64,000 nucleotides of DNA, from contig NZ_JABXOF010000001.1 in assembly GCF_013375155.1 (NCBI RefSeq), positions 558,001 to 622,000 of the forward strand, read 5' to 3'. Shown one piece after another: positions 35,040-44,393 of the stretch. Numbering within the stretch: the stretch's first letter is position 1; each line of letters opens with the position of its first letter. Origin of the DNA: Serratia ureilytica (GTDB lineage: Bacteria; Pseudomonadota; Gammaproteobacteria; Enterobacterales; Enterobacteriaceae). The notes beneath the pieces were generated by a model. It saw only the letters and a list, made by a program, of their open reading frames with translations. It was not told where the DNA came from and searched no databases. The translations under genes and the position numbers were made by a program.

Positions 35040-36300
35040 CTTCGATTGCGAGGTGCTGATCGTCGGCGCCGGGCCGGCCGGCATGGCGGCAGCGCTGGCG
35101 GCGGCGGAAAACGAGGGGCAGATACGGGTGATCGATGATAATCCGCACCCCGGTGGGCAAATCTGGCGTGATGGGCCGCAGGTGGCTTTGCCTGAAGCGG
35201 CGAGACGATATCGGCAGGCGATGGCGGCGCGGGAAAATATTGTGCTGCACTCCGGCTGCAAGCTGGTGGCGCAGTGTGGCGCTAACCGATTGGCGTATGA
35301 AGACGCCGAAGGCTGCGGCGTGATTCGCTATCAAAAGCTGATTCTATGCAATGGCGCCCGTGAGCTGCTGCTGCCGTTTCCTGGCTGGACGTTGCCGGGA
35401 GTGAGCGGCGCCGGTGGTCTACAGGCGCAAATCAAGCAGGGGCTGGCGATCCGCGGTGAGCGGGTGGTGATAGCCGGCAGCGGTCCGTTGCTGTTGGCGG
35501 TGGCGAAAAGTGTGAAACAGGCCGGTGGCGAGGTCGTGCTGGTCGCGGAACAGGCGGCGCTGCGGCGATTGGCGGCGTTTGCCGGCGGCCTGTGGCGTTG
35601 GCCGTCCAAGCTGCGTCAGTCGTTTTCTCTGATTCAGCCTCATTACCGTGCCGATAGCCGAGTATTGGCGGCATTGGGGCAAGAGCGTTTGACGTCAGTG
35701 CGCGTCGGCAACGGCGGGCGGGAAAGTACGGTGGCCTGCGACAGGCTGGCCTGCGGCTTCGGTTTGGTGGCGAATATTGAACTGGCGATGCTGCTGGGAT
35801 GCCGGATCGCACACGACGCCGTCGCGGTGGATTATTGGCAGCAAACCAGCCAGGCGCAAATTTATGCCGCCGGGGAGTGTACCGGTATCGGCGGCAGTGA
35901 ACTGGCGCTCACCACCGGCGCCATCGCCGGTTATGCCGCCACCGGGCAAAAGGCAAAAGCCGAATCCCTGACGGCGCAGCGGCGGCGATGGCGGTGTTTC
36001 GCCACGTCGACAGCGGCCGCTTTTGCGCTTGATGAACGCATGAGTTATCTGGCCAAACCGCAGACGCTGCTGTGCCGCTGCGAAGACGTCACGCTGGAAC
36101 AGGTATGCCATCAACCTGACTGGAACACGGCCAAGCTGAGCAGCCGCTGTGGTATGGGAGCCTGTCAGGGCAAGGTTTGCGCGACGGCGGCGCGGCACCT
36201 GTTGGGGTGGCCTTTGCCGCCGCCACGCGTCCCTTTAACGCCGGTGCGGACGGAAACGCTGGTTGCTCTGGGAAGGCATTGCAGCGACGACGATAATTGA
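35032..36300 (+). CDS. D-hydroxyproline dehydrogenase, FAD/NAD(P)-binding subunit with BFD-like 2Fe-2S domain
   Basis: 422 residues. N-terminal FAD fold (CEVLIVGAGPAGMAAALAAAENEGQ) and a second dinucleotide fold near residue 145 (ERVVIAGSGPLLLAVAKSVKQAGGEVVLV). The C-terminal 85 residues hold a BFD-type [2Fe-2S] domain with Cys pairs CRCEDV and CGMGACQGKVC. This is the alpha subunit layout of D-hydroxyproline dehydrogenase and opine or nitrite-reductase-like complexes. The second ATG (35032) is favoured after AGGAG; ATG 35029 is possible. Last gene of the plus-strand hydroxyproline operon. Confidence 0.92.
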   Translation: MSDFDCEVLIVGAGPAGMAAALAAAENEGQIRVIDDNPHPGGQIWRDGPQVALPEAARRYRQAMAARENIVLHSGCKLVAQCGANRLAYEDAEGCGVIRYQKLILCNGARELLLPFPGWTLPGVSGAGGLQAQIKQGLAIRGERVVIAGSGPLLLAVAKSVKQAGGEVVLVAEQAALRRLAAFAGGLWRWPSKLRQSFSLIQPHYRADSRVLAALGQERLTSVRVGNGGRESTVACDRLACGFGLVANIELAMLLGCRIAHDAVAVDYWQQTSQAQIYAAGECTGIGGSELALTTGAIAGYAATGQKAKAESLTAQRRRWRCFATSTAAAFALDERMSYLAKPQTLLCRCEDVTLEQVCHQPDWNTAKLSSRCGMGACQGKVCATAARHLLGWPLPPPRVPLTPVRTETLVALGRHCSDDDN

Positions 36301-36347
36301 TGGGGCATCGCGGCAGTGGCGTTTCAGTCCAAATCGATTTCGCTGCA

Positions 36348-36707
36348 TCACCACTGCGGCCAATAGTAGGTTTTCTCTCGCCAGCCCTTGCCGTACATAC
36401 AAGCCTCGATGGTGGCGTTTCGGGCTGACTGATTGCGATCGGTCTGTACCGTTTTGATCGACGGCTCTTTGTCATAGCGATATCCCGATGGACAATCTTT
36501 CTTATTCTTCTCGCAAGGGATGTATTTGTTTTCGTAGCTGAACTCTACGTCCCGCACGACGTCTGGCGGGAAGCGATCGTAGCCCCGACTGCGGCATTCG
36601 GCATATTCGGCATTTCGGGTGCTCTCAACTGCGCCGGGTCTTTCCCATTGGGTACAGGCAGTCATCATCAATAACGGCAAAACAATCAAACAACGGTAAT
36701 TCTTCAT
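36348..36707 (-). CDS. Hypothetical small lipoprotein
   Basis: 119 residues from ATG 36707 (MKNYRCLIVLPLLM); AGGGA lies just upstream, while the longer frame to 36797 lacks a site. A lipobox MTAC ends the signal peptide (Cys about residue 18), so it should be lipid-anchored. The mature part has four further Cys and no family I recognise (EYAECRSRGYDRFPPD, KYIPCEKNKKDCPSGYRY, EACMYGKGW). Single gene convergent with the hydroxyproline operon. Confidence 0.7.
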   Translation of the reverse strand: MKNYRCLIVLPLLMMTACTQWERPGAVESTRNAEYAECRSRGYDRFPPDVVRDVEFSYENKYIPCEKNKKDCPSGYRYDKEPSIKTVQTDRNQSARNATIEACMYGKGWREKTYYWPQW

Positions 36708-37249
36708 GGTGTCCCTAACTCTTCCTCTATCCTGGTGATCACTGACTAGGAATCTTCCCAACCAGCGATGCGAAAAAGTGTAATCAACTGACGACACAAT
36801 TGGAAATGATAATGGTTATTGTTTAGGTGTGATTGAGGCAACGGCACCCTGAAATGCGCCGTCGGCGATAGGGGAGAGGCTTACAAGGGGCAGATCTGAC
36901 GATGAGAGTGTGTGGGCAGAGCGATTTTATATCTTTTCTCTTTTTGCTGCATGGCCTGGTCATTATCTCAGCGTTATGAGAGGGAATAACAGTATGCAAG
37001 CTAAGTATTTTCTTATCCTGTTTAAATGGAATTTTGAGTTAAGATATTTACCCATGGCCAAGTTTTAATGCACGGTATTAATGCTCTATTTTTTTATTTC
37101 TGTTTTTTTATTGTGCCTTTATTTTCGGAATTCTTCCATTAAATACTTTTTAGTTACAGGGAATTCATTTGCATTTTAAATTTGGATTTTTTAAATTCAG
37201 CTCAGATGAGGGATAACCGTTAGCGACAGGTTCAAAAAAGGAGTTTATT
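36708..37249. other. AT-rich gene-free region with a weak Fur-like site
   Basis: 542 bp. GATAATGGTTATTG at 36808-36821 is a partial Fur-box match about 100 bases upstream of the lipoprotein gene. From about 36940 to 37200 the sequence is clearly AT-rich with long T runs, unlike its neighbours, and no credible open frame is present. It forms the leader of the KilAC-like gene at 37250 and could be a silenced or transferred segment. Confidence 0.45.
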
Positions 37250-37564
37250 TTGTCTGGGATAAAGAAAACGCCTGAAAGCCATGGCGGTTTGCCTTCACCA
37301 TCAGGGGATTATGATAATTTTAAGCACCTTTCCGATGTTGGCACCGTGTTGGGATATGGGCGAACTCGCTTTTATCAGTGGTGCCGCGGACGCGGATTTC
37401 TAACGCCGATGAATGTTCCTTCGCATGAAATGCTCAGTCTGGGATATATGGTGGCAGTGCTGTCAGAGACCGGTCATACCCGGGTTTACGTCACGCCGGA
37501 TGGCTTCAGCTACGTCAGTGACGCGTTTGCGGCAGATATCCAACGTGGCATGGTAAAGTTTTAA
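37250..37564 (+). CDS. Orphan KilAC-like (phage antirepressor C-terminal) protein
   Basis: 104 residues. The pattern LSDVGTVLGYGRTRFYQWC followed by RGRGFLTP and GHTRVYVTPDGFSYVSDAF follows the phage antirepressor KilAC domain (helix-turn-helix-like, then a short beta segment ending VTPKG-type). There is no N-terminal Bro/Rha domain and no other phage gene nearby. The start is TTG, with a very strong AAAGGAG six bases upstream. The long AT-rich leader suggests transfer. It could be a domesticated regulator; its target is unknown. Confidence 0.62.
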   Translation: MSGIKKTPESHGGLPSPSGDYDNFKHLSDVGTVLGYGRTRFYQWCRGRGFLTPMNVPSHEMLSLGYMVAVLSETGHTRVYVTPDGFSYVSDAFAADIQRGMVKF

Positions 37565-37738
37565 ATTTGTAAAAATCGCCTTTATTTCAAGGTCTTTAAT
37601 ACAGAATCTTCTTATCCGGAAAGACGCGCTGGGCGATGAGTGGGAAGTTATCCGATTTTTTCGTCTCTGCGACATGAGGACTACTGACAGCAGCTATTCT
37701 CTTGTTACGATAAGCATTATTTTTTTCAGGAGCCAAGG

Positions 37739-38170
37739 ATGAAGCATTACGCCGCGTTGTTGTTCGCCTCTGCACTGTTGACGGGATGTGCGACCCAAGC
37801 CGTACCACCGCAACAGGCTGAATTACCGCCCCCAAGCCGTCTGATGCTTTATCAGAATATCCCGGATACGCCATACGCCACGGTGGTGGTGGTGCGCGAC
37901 AGTGGAATGCTGGCGGGTAGCTGCCGCACCGGCGTTTATGTGAATGGGGAGTTCGCCGCTTCGCTGGGCGCGAAAGAAAAAGCGGAGTTTCGCGTGCCGC
38001 CGGGCAATACTTCGGTGAGCATCGGGCAAGATATGATAGAGAACTCTCTGTGTATTTGGCGAGATACCAGCGGCAGCGTGCCGATGACGCTGCGCGCCGG
38101 TGAAAGCCGCTATCTGCGGATCGCCGGCGATCGGCAGCGAGGCTTCGTTTTGCAGGCTGGGCGGCCGTAA
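37739..38170 (+). CDS. Hypothetical lipoprotein
   Basis: 143 residues with a lipoprotein signal peptide and lipobox LTGC (Cys 17). The mature part has a proline-rich start (PPQQAELPPPSR), then a beta-rich region (ATVVVVRDSGMLAGSCRTGVYVNGEF, EFRVPPGNTSVSIG) that resembles small PEGA/DUF2846-type domains binding surface polymers, ending VLQAGRP. AGGAG lies about eight bases upstream. It is convergent with glpM. Function unknown. Confidence 0.8.
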   Translation: MKHYAALLFASALLTGCATQAVPPQQAELPPPSRLMLYQNIPDTPYATVVVVRDSGMLAGSCRTGVYVNGEFAASLGAKEKAEFRVPPGNTSVSIGQDMIENSLCIWRDTSGSVPMTLRAGESRYLRIAGDRQRGFVLQAGRP

Positions 38171-38187
38171 CCGCCCAGGCAAGGGCG

Positions 38188-38529
38188 TTAACGCCCTTGC
38201 CACCATCCCCACAGCGTAATTAATAGCCACGCCGCCGCAATCCAGCACAGTACCGCCGCCCCCAGCGCTAACGACAGCCGCAGACTGTTAATCAGGAAAT
38301 ACAGCGAAATCAAATACACCAGATAGGGCAACACCGCCCACATGCCGAAAATCAGCGTCGTTTTCAGCGCCGCTATTGAACGTTCGCTGCCGACAACATA
38401 ATGCGCAATCAAAGCGAAAGTGGGGAAGAGCGGGACTAAACCGGCGATATAATAGTTGCGCGTTTTGGCCAGCAGGCCGATCAGAACCACGACCAGCGCG
38501 CCTATCAGCGCTTTGACAAAGATGCCCAT
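38188..38529 (-). CDS. glpM: GlpM family membrane protein
   Basis: 113 residues with four hydrophobic segments. Residues 1-45 follow E. coli GlpM closely (KALIGALVVVLIGLLAKT, NYYIAGLVPLFPTFALIAHY). GlpM was first named from an effect on alginate and glycerol metabolism in Pseudomonas; its molecular role is not established. Single gene on the minus strand. Confidence 0.9.
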   Translation of the reverse strand: MGIFVKALIGALVVVLIGLLAKTRNYYIAGLVPLFPTFALIAHYVVGSERSIAALKTTLIFGMWAVLPYLVYLISLYFLINSLRLSLALGAAVLCWIAAAWLLITLWGWWQGR

Positions 38530-38651
38530 AACGGTCTCGGGTGTCGGGGGAAAGCCAACACACTGCCCGAAAGCCTGAGCAGAATCAATGGCGTATTGCG
38601 TAGTGCGGGGAAAAACAGACCCGCATGAATCGCGGGTCTGAGCGGCAACGT

Positions 38652-38876
38652 TTACTGGCGGTAAGCGTGCTTGATTTGCTGAATGCTGTTCTTGAAGATT
38701 TCCGCCTGAGTCGGATCTTCAATCTGGGCGATGAAACGTTCCATGTTGATGATGACTTTCCCGGCATCGGCCTGGCCGATCGACTTCAGGATCAGCGTCA
38801 GCGTGGCTTTGAGGCAGGCAACCTCGGTCGCCAAGATCTCCGGGTTTGCAGACGTAGTGAAATCAACGTTGCTCAT
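38652..38876 (-). CDS. yecF: DUF2594 family protein YecF
   Basis: 74 residues, the exact length of E. coli YecF. The start at 38876 (MSNVDFTTSANPEIL) has AGGAG about seven bases upstream; the longer frame to 39074 has no site and an unconserved leader. The protein is helical (EVACLKATLTLILKSIGQA ... EIFKNSIQQIKHAYR). Function unknown. It sits beside uvrY as in E. coli, where sdiA also lies nearby; sdiA is not in this window. Confidence 0.92.
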   Translation of the reverse strand: MSNVDFTTSANPEILATEVACLKATLTLILKSIGQADAGKVIINMERFIAQIEDPTQAEIFKNSIQQIKHAYRQ

Positions 38877-39570
38877 TTTCTCTCCTGATTTTTGAGGCCG
38901 TAGCCTGATACAAGCTGCTTTAGCGCACCGCGCGCGGACTATAGGCAAGTTGCCCACGCACGGCGGCGAATTTAACTGGGCGCGGAGTATAGCATAGCAT
39001 GCGTCAGCCATCTGCACCGGGCTTGCTCTGGCGGCGCTGGTGGGTGAAGTTTGCTCATTGCACGTCCGGGTCATCCATTGTCGGCCAGTTATTTCGAGGC
39101 GGTTAACAAGTATTTGCCCGGCTCGTTATTGTTGAACAATCGGGGTTATTATAATTATTAGGGGCGGGTGGCACTGATTTTGCCGGCGTTGGTCGGTAAT
39201 AATAGTTTTGTACGCCGGCTGTCAGGCTCGCGTTGGCCGCGGCTTTAAATATCAAATGATTACAAACAGCCAACAGCCGTGTTAATATTATTCATGTCGT
39301 GATTGCTTACACAGATTTCTCCCTCGCGGCATGATTGTCGCGCTATCCTGTGTCTGACGCAGCGCGACGAAATTATTTTCGTCGCTCGATCTTTTCCGAC
39401 GTGACGATTTATCGGCGGCATAGACGGCTAAAATTGAAAAATCAGCTATGCTCCGCAAAGTTATTCGGAAGTATGTATTAATCTGTGTTCATTCTTGTCT
39501 GAAAAACAAGTAATATCTCTGGCGAAAACAGAGGCTGATTGCGTTACTCCCTTTTTTTGGAGAATTTTCC
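38877..39570. other. Long gene-free region between yecF and uvrY, with a perfect hairpin
   Basis: 694 bp without a supported gene. GCGACGAAA (39364-39372) and TTTCGTCGC (39377-39385) make a perfect 9-bp stem with loop TTAT, followed by TCGATCTTTT. It could be an RNA 3' end or leader structure. The uvrY promoter must lie in 39400-39560. No sdiA remnant is evident by eye. Confidence 0.45.
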
Positions 39571-40227
39571 TTGATTAGCGTTCTTCTTGTTGATGACCAC
39601 GAACTGGTGCGCGCAGGGATACGACGCATTCTTGAAGATATCAAAGGTATAAAAGTTGTCGGTGAGGCCCAGTGCGGTGAAGACGCCGTAAAATGGTGCC
39701 GTGGCAACGCTGTCGATATCGTGCTGATGGACATGAATATGCCGGGCATTGGCGGGCTGGAAGCCACGCGCAAGATTGTGCGTTATGCACCCGACGTCAA
39801 AGTCATCATGCTGACTATCCATACCGAAAATCCCTTGCCCGCGAAGGTGATGCAGGCGGGTGCCGCCGGCTACCTGAGCAAGGGCGCCGCGCCGCAGGAA
39901 GTGATTAACGCCTTGCGTTCCGTGCATGCGGGGCAGCGCTACATCGCGTCTGACATCGCCCAGCAAATGGCTCTGAGCCAGCTGGAGCCGCAGGCCGAAA
40001 CGCCGTTCAGCTGCCTGTCTGAGCGCGAGCTGCAGATCATGTTGATGATCACCAAAGGCAAAAAAGTGAATGAGATCTCGGAGCAACTGAGTCTCAGCCC
40101 GAAAACGGTGAACAGTTACCGTTACCGTATGTTCAGCAAATTGAATATCAGCGGCGACGTCGAACTGACCCACCTGGCCATCCGACATGGATTGTTCAAT
40201 GCGGAGACGTTGTTAAGCAGTGAATGA
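39571..40227 (+). CDS. uvrY: Response regulator UvrY (GacA/SirA family)
   Basis: 218 residues. Receiver domain (1-120) with phospho-acceptor D54 in VLMDMNMPG and conserved Lys in YLSKGAAP; C-terminal LuxR-type HTH (about 150-210, [21 protein letters not shown] ... [16 protein letters not shown], excerpted). Nearly identical to E. coli UvrY. It is phosphorylated by BarA and activates the CsrB/CsrC small RNAs. The start is TTG at 39571, with GGAG eight bases upstream. It overlaps uvrC by 8 bp. Confidence 0.97.
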   Translation: MISVLLVDDHELVRAGIRRILEDIKGIKVVGEAQCGEDAVKWCRGNAVDIVLMDMNMPGIGGLEATRKIVRYAPDVKVIMLTIHTENPLPAKVMQAGAAGYLSKGAAPQEVINALRSVHAGQRYIASDIAQQMALSQLEPQAETPFSCLSERELQIMLMITKGKKVNEISEQLSLSPKTVNSYRYRMFSKLNISGDVELTHLAIRHGLFNAETLLSSE

Positions 40228-42052
40228 CCGTTTTGATGCCAAAGCTTTCCTGAGTACCGTCACCAGCCAACCTGGCGTCTATCGTATGTATGACGCCACT
40301 GGCACGGTGATCTACGTCGGTAAAGCCAAAGACCTGAAAAAACGTCTCGCCAGCTATTTTCGGCAGCAGGTCAGCAGCCGTAAAACCGAAACGCTGGTTA
40401 AAAATATCGCGCAAATAGACGTAACGGTTACCCATACCGAAACAGAAGCGCTGTTGTTGGAACATAACTACATTAAATTGTACCAACCGCGATATAATGT
40501 TCTTTTGCGAGACGATAAATCTTATCCGCTGATTTTTCTCAGCGCCGATACCCATCCCCGTTTAGCGGTGCATCGCGGCGCCAAACACGCCAAGGGCGAA
40601 TATTTCGGTCCTTTTCCCAACTCTTACGCCGTGCGCGAAACGCTGGCGCTGCTGCAGAAGCTGTTCCCGATCCGCCAGTGCGAAAACAGCGTGTATCGCA
40701 ACCGCTCGCGCCCGTGTCTGCAGTATCAGATCGGCCGCTGCCTGGGCCCTTGCGTCGCCGGCCTGGTGAGTGAAGAAGAGTACCGGCAGCAGGTGGACTA
40801 CGTACGGCTGTTTCTTTCGGGCAAAGATCAACAGGTGTTGCACCAGCTGATTGCCCGCATGGAAGAGGCCAGCAAGCTGCTCAATTTCGAAGAGGCGGCG
40901 CGCATACGCGATCAAATTCAGGCCGTGCGCCGCGTTACCGAGCGGCAGTTCGTGTCGGGCGACAGTGACGATCTGGATGTCATCGGCGTGGCGTTCGACG
41001 CCGGTATGGCATGCCTGCACGTGCTGTTCATCCGTCAGGGCAAGGTGTTGGGCAGCCGCAGCTATTTCCCTAAGGTGCCGGGCGGTACGGATATGAGCGA
41101 AGTGGTGCAGACTTTCGTCGGCCAATTTTACCTGCAGGGCAGCCAGGCGCGCACGCTGCCCGGCGAGATCCTGTTGGATTTCAGCTTGCCGGAAAAGGAC
41201 CTGCTCGCAGAATCGCTCTCCGAGTTGGCGGGGCGCAAGATCCAAATTCAAAGCAAGCCGCGCGGCGACCGCGCCCGTTATCTGAAGCTGGCCCGCACCA
41301 ACGCGGCAACGGCGTTGACGACCAAGCTTTCGCAACAGTCGACGATCCATCAGCGGCTGGCGGAATTGGCCAAAGTGCTGAATCTGGCGGAAATCAACCG
41401 TATGGAATGCTTCGACATCAGCCATACCATGGGCGAACAGACCGTAGCTTCGTGCGTGGTGTTCGACGGAAACGGCCCGGTGCGTTCGGAGTATCGGCGC
41501 TACAATATTAGCGGCATCACCCCCGGCGATGACTACGCGGCGATGACGCAGGTGCTGAAACGCCGTTACGGCAAAGCGCTGGAAGAGAAAAAAATCCCGG
41601 ATGTCATTTTCATCGACGGCGGCAAAGGGCAGCTCGGCATGGCGATCGACGTGTTCAACTCGCTGAACGTCACCTGGGACAAGAATAAACCGTTGCTGAT
41701 CGGCATCGCCAAAGGCGCCGATCGCAAGGCCGGGTTAGAAACGTTGTTCTTCGTGCCGGAAGGCGAAGGGATTTCGTTGCCGCCGGATTCGCCGGCGCTG
41801 CATGTGATCCAACACATCCGCGATGATTCACATAATCATGCGATTACCGGTCACCGGCAGAGAAGGGCGAAAGTCAGAAATACCAGTGCACTGGAACTGA
41901 TTGAAGGCGTAGGGCCGAAACGGCGCCAGGTGCTGTTGAAGTATATGGGCGGACTGCAACCTTTGTTGAACGCCAGCGTGGAGGAAATTGCAAAAGTGCC
42001 GGGTATTTCACAAGCATTGGCAGAAAAGATCTACAATGCATTGAAACACTGA
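40220..42052 (+). CDS. uvrC: Excinuclease ABC subunit UvrC
   Basis: 610 residues: GIY-YIG nuclease domain at the N terminus ([25 protein letters not shown]), UVR motif (about 200-240, [16 protein letters not shown]), RNase H-like endonuclease domain ([32 protein letters not shown]) and C-terminal double helix-hairpin-helix ([34 protein letters not shown]). It makes both incisions in nucleotide excision repair with UvrA and UvrB. The start is GTG at 40220 inside the uvrY end, giving translational coupling. Confidence 0.97.
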   Translation: MNDRFDAKAFLSTVTSQPGVYRMYDATGTVIYVGKAKDLKKRLASYFRQQVSSRKTETLVKNIAQIDVTVTHTETEALLLEHNYIKLYQPRYNVLLRDDKSYPLIFLSADTHPRLAVHRGAKHAKGEYFGPFPNSYAVRETLALLQKLFPIRQCENSVYRNRSRPCLQYQIGRCLGPCVAGLVSEEEYRQQVDYVRLFLSGKDQQVLHQLIARMEEASKLLNFEEAARIRDQIQAVRRVTERQFVSGDSDDLDVIGVAFDAGMACLHVLFIRQGKVLGSRSYFPKVPGGTDMSEVVQTFVGQFYLQGSQARTLPGEILLDFSLPEKDLLAESLSELAGRKIQIQSKPRGDRARYLKLARTNAATALTTKLSQQSTIHQRLAELAKVLNLAEINRMECFDISHTMGEQTVASCVVFDGNGPVRSEYRRYNISGITPGDDYAAMTQVLKRRYGKALEEKKIPDVIFIDGGKGQLGMAIDVFNSLNVTWDKNKPLLIGIAKGADRKAGLETLFFVPEGEGISLPPDSPALHVIQHIRDDSHNHAITGHRQRRAKVRNTSALELIEGVGPKRRQVLLKYMGGLQPLLNASVEEIAKVPGISQALAEKIYNALKH

Positions 42053-42110
42053 GGGCAATGTAGCAACATACTCTTAATTTCCACTTTAGCCAGATAGTTA
42101 CCGTAGCATT

Positions 42111-42659
42111 ATGCAATTGAATATACCGACTTGGCTTACCCTGTTTCGCGTAGTTCTGATCCCATTCTTTGTGCTGGCGTTTTACCTGCCGTTCAGCTGG
42201 GCTCCGATGGTTTGCGCCGTTATCTTTGTGTTTGCCGCTGTCACCGACTGGTTTGACGGTTTCCTGGCGCGCCGCTGGAAACAAACGACGCGCTTCGGGG
42301 CGTTTTTGGATCCGGTCGCGGACAAAGTGATGGTGGCGGTAGCGCTGGTGCTGGTGGCGGAGCACTACCACAGCTGGTGGATCACGCTGCCGGCGGCCAC
42401 CATGATCGCCCGCGAAATCATCATTTCGTCGCTGCGCGAGTGGATGGCGGAAATTGGCAAACGCAGCAGCGTGGCGGTGTCCTGGATCGGCAAAGTGAAG
42501 ACCATGGCGCAGATGATGTCGCTGGTGGGTTTGCTGTGGCGCCCGGATCGCTCTGTGGAATATGTGGCGATCGGCTTGCTGTATATTGCGGCGGTGCTGA
42601 CTTTCTGGTCGATGTTCCAATATTTGAACGCGGCGCGTAACGATTTGCTGGAACCGTGA
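42111..42659 (+). CDS. pgsA: CDP-diacylglycerol-glycerol-3-phosphate 3-phosphatidyltransferase
   Basis: 182 residues with four membrane helices. The CDP-alcohol phosphotransferase motif D-G-x2-A-R-x8-G-x3-D-x3-D is present as [27 protein letters not shown]. It makes phosphatidylglycerophosphate, the first committed step to phosphatidylglycerol. It lies 58 bp after uvrC, the standard enterobacterial order, and is followed by the tRNA-Gly gene. Confidence 0.96.
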   Translation: MQLNIPTWLTLFRVVLIPFFVLAFYLPFSWAPMVCAVIFVFAAVTDWFDGFLARRWKQTTRFGAFLDPVADKVMVAVALVLVAEHYHSWWITLPAATMIAREIIISSLREWMAEIGKRSSVAVSWIGKVKTMAQMMSLVGLLWRPDRSVEYVAIGLLYIAAVLTFWSMFQYLNAARNDLLEP

Positions 42660-42709
42660 TCGATACGCTGCAAAAAGCGGCAAACGATCGTGATGGGCCA
42701 ACAATTTTA

Positions 42710-42737
42710 TTGACTCATCACGTCAGGTAAGTAGAAT
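42710..42737 (+). promoter_or_regulatory. Predicted promoter of tRNA-Gly
   Basis: TTGACT (42710-42715), 16-bp spacer, TAGAAT (42732-42737), followed by a GC-rich stretch. It lies about 65 bases upstream of glyW and matches a strong sigma-70 stable-RNA promoter. Confidence 0.7.
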
Positions 42738-42803
42738 GCATCGCATCAGACGACAACGATGAATTGCCGAAAGATAGCAAAGAAATCAGTCAGTTCTGGT
42801 AAT

Positions 42804-42879
42804 GCGGGAATAGCTCAGTTGGTAGAGCGCAACCTTGCCAAGGTTGAGGTCGCGAGTTCGAGCCTCGTTTCCCGCTCCA
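42804..42879 (+). tRNA. glyW: tRNA-Gly(GCC)
   Basis: 76 bases forming a canonical cloverleaf: acceptor GCGGGAA / TTCCCGC, D arm AGCTC...GAGC, anticodon loop TTGCCAA with GCC, T loop TTCGAGC, encoded CCA. It directly follows pgsA as in E. coli glyW, but cysT and leuZ are displaced 3.2 kb downstream. Confidence 0.98.
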
Positions 42880-42918
42880 AACATTAGCCTGTTGAATCCC
42901 CGTGATTCGGCAGGTACG

Positions 42919-42945
42919 AAAAAGGGGCCTTTGGCTCCTTTTTTG
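42919..42945 (+). terminator. Terminator after tRNA-Gly
   Basis: AAAAAGG-G-GCC, loop TTT, GGC-T-CCTTTTTT: a GC-rich stem with one G-T pair followed by a T run. It would end glyW transcription before the inserted segment. Confidence 0.7.
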
Positions 42946-43390
42946 TTTTCTAATCCCTCCCGCTTTCTATACCTCACCATCAAGCTTTAATCAGTGACTC
43001 TGTTTCTGGTCGTCGATTCGATATACCAAAGCAACAGAATCTCACATTCTTCTTGCATGATGTACTTTTTCTCTCCTCGCAAATAGTCTGGACATTCAAG
43101 CGGTCTTTCAGGCTTTATCGCCCCCGGCGATGATGAATCTGCGATTGCAGGAAAGGATATTTCCGTGAGCCTGATAACAAGGACTTAGGCTGTGGGCATG
43201 CGCCGCATTTTGTCGATCGTTATGGTAACGATATTGTGGCCTTGGTCAGCGAAATCGACAGCCGGCGACACCGCCGCGTTCAGCGTTAAAACTTCCCCGC
43301 TGCGTTATGCCGGCATGACGAGGAGGGAAGCTTAGGCATTGGCTGTGATGGCCGTGTCGACGAATAGCATGTGCCGTTGCTTCCCATCGG
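42946..43390. other. Left part of the segment inserted between glyW and cysT
   Basis: 445 bp with mixed composition and no recognised gene. One short frame (43198-43335, plus, 45 codons) starts MRRILSIVMVTILWPW, resembling a signal peptide, and could be the broken start of an exported protein. Other frames are random-looking. No direct repeat of the tRNA-Gly 3' end was found. Confidence 0.4.
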
Positions 43391-44305
43391 TTATTTTGAC
43401 AACTCGATAATTTGTTGACGTAGCCATATCTGTGCGGGATCGCCGTGAGCTCGCTCATGCCAGATCATCGACATTGAAAATGTCTCGGCCCTCAACGGTA
43501 ATTCTGTTACTTCAAGGGGGAGGCTCTGCGTGATGTGCATGGCTAGCCGTCTGGGTAGGGAGAGAATGAGATCGCTGCTCGCGACTATCGTTGGCGCGAC
43601 CAGGAAATGAGGCAGCCGCATCGACACTCGCCGACTTTTACCCAGCGCGGCGAGTGCCGTATCGATCTGAGCATTGCCTTGTCCGGTGATGGTAACGACG
43701 ATATGAGAGGATGCGGCGAACGCCTCCAGGGGTAACCTGGAAGACAAGAGAGGATGCCCGCGCCGAGTTACGCAGACCAGATCTTCATCATAGAGTTTCC
43801 TCTGATGAAACCCCGCAGGCAGCCGTTGACTGTCAAACACGCCTAACGCGATATCCGCATCGCCACGAGCGACGCTATCCACGTTGTTACCGCTAGGAGG
43901 CGGTATGTCCAATGTCACTCCGGGGGCAGCTTGTTCGGTTCTCGCCACCAATTTTGGTAGCACTATCGAAGCGATATGGTCCAGGCAGGCGATGGTAAAT
44001 CGCTGCTGTGCAGTCGCGGGATCAAATTGCGCTGGCGCCACAATACCGCGGATATCCTCCAGCAGTCGTTCCACCAATGGTTCTAAAGCAAGGATTCTGG
44101 GCGTCGGTTCAACGCCACTCGATGTGCGCACGACAACTTTGTCCTGGAACAGCTCACGTAGCCGACCCAATGCTCTGCTGGCCGCCGGTTGGCTTAGCCC
44201 CATCCTGGCACCCGCTCGCGTGACGTTGCGTTCGCGAAGCAGCGTGCTCAGGAATTTCAATAGGTTCAGGTCAATGGCATTAATATCCGTTTTTTGAATT
44301 TTCAT
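43391..44305 (-). CDS. LysR-type regulator (NodD/LinR-like subgroup)
   Basis: 304 residues. It has an N-terminal winged HTH (INAIDLNLLKFLSTLLRERN, VTRAGARMGLSQPAASRALGRL) of the subgroup that starts with DLNLL, and a C-terminal effector domain (FTIACLDHIASIVLPKLVART). It is divergent from a periplasmic metallo-hydrolase gene 88 bp away, which it probably controls. It lies within the DNA that splits the tRNA operon and its codon use looks less GC-biased than the neighbours. Confidence 0.9.
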   Translation of the reverse strand: MKIQKTDINAIDLNLLKFLSTLLRERNVTRAGARMGLSQPAASRALGRLRELFQDKVVVRTSSGVEPTPRILALEPLVERLLEDIRGIVAPAQFDPATAQQRFTIACLDHIASIVLPKLVARTEQAAPGVTLDIPPPSGNNVDSVARGDADIALGVFDSQRLPAGFHQRKLYDEDLVCVTRRGHPLLSSRLPLEAFAASSHIVVTITGQGNAQIDTALAALGKSRRVSMRLPHFLVAPTIVASSDLILSLPRRLAMHITQSLPLEVTELPLRAETFSMSMIWHERAHGDPAQIWLRQQIIELSK

Positions 44306-44314
44306 AATTCACCT

Positions 44315-44331
44315 CATGCATTTGACGCATG
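44315..44331. promoter_or_regulatory. Candidate LysR operator between the divergent genes
   Basis: CATGC-ATTTGAC-GCATG, a perfect inverted repeat with the T-N11-A spacing typical of LysR-type binding sites. It sits immediately upstream of the LysR start and about 62 bases before the hydrolase start. Confidence 0.55.
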
Positions 44332-44393
44332 TTACTACAAAACCTAAAGTGGATTCATCCTTACGCATCCCCGATAACGAGGTTTGAATTGTT

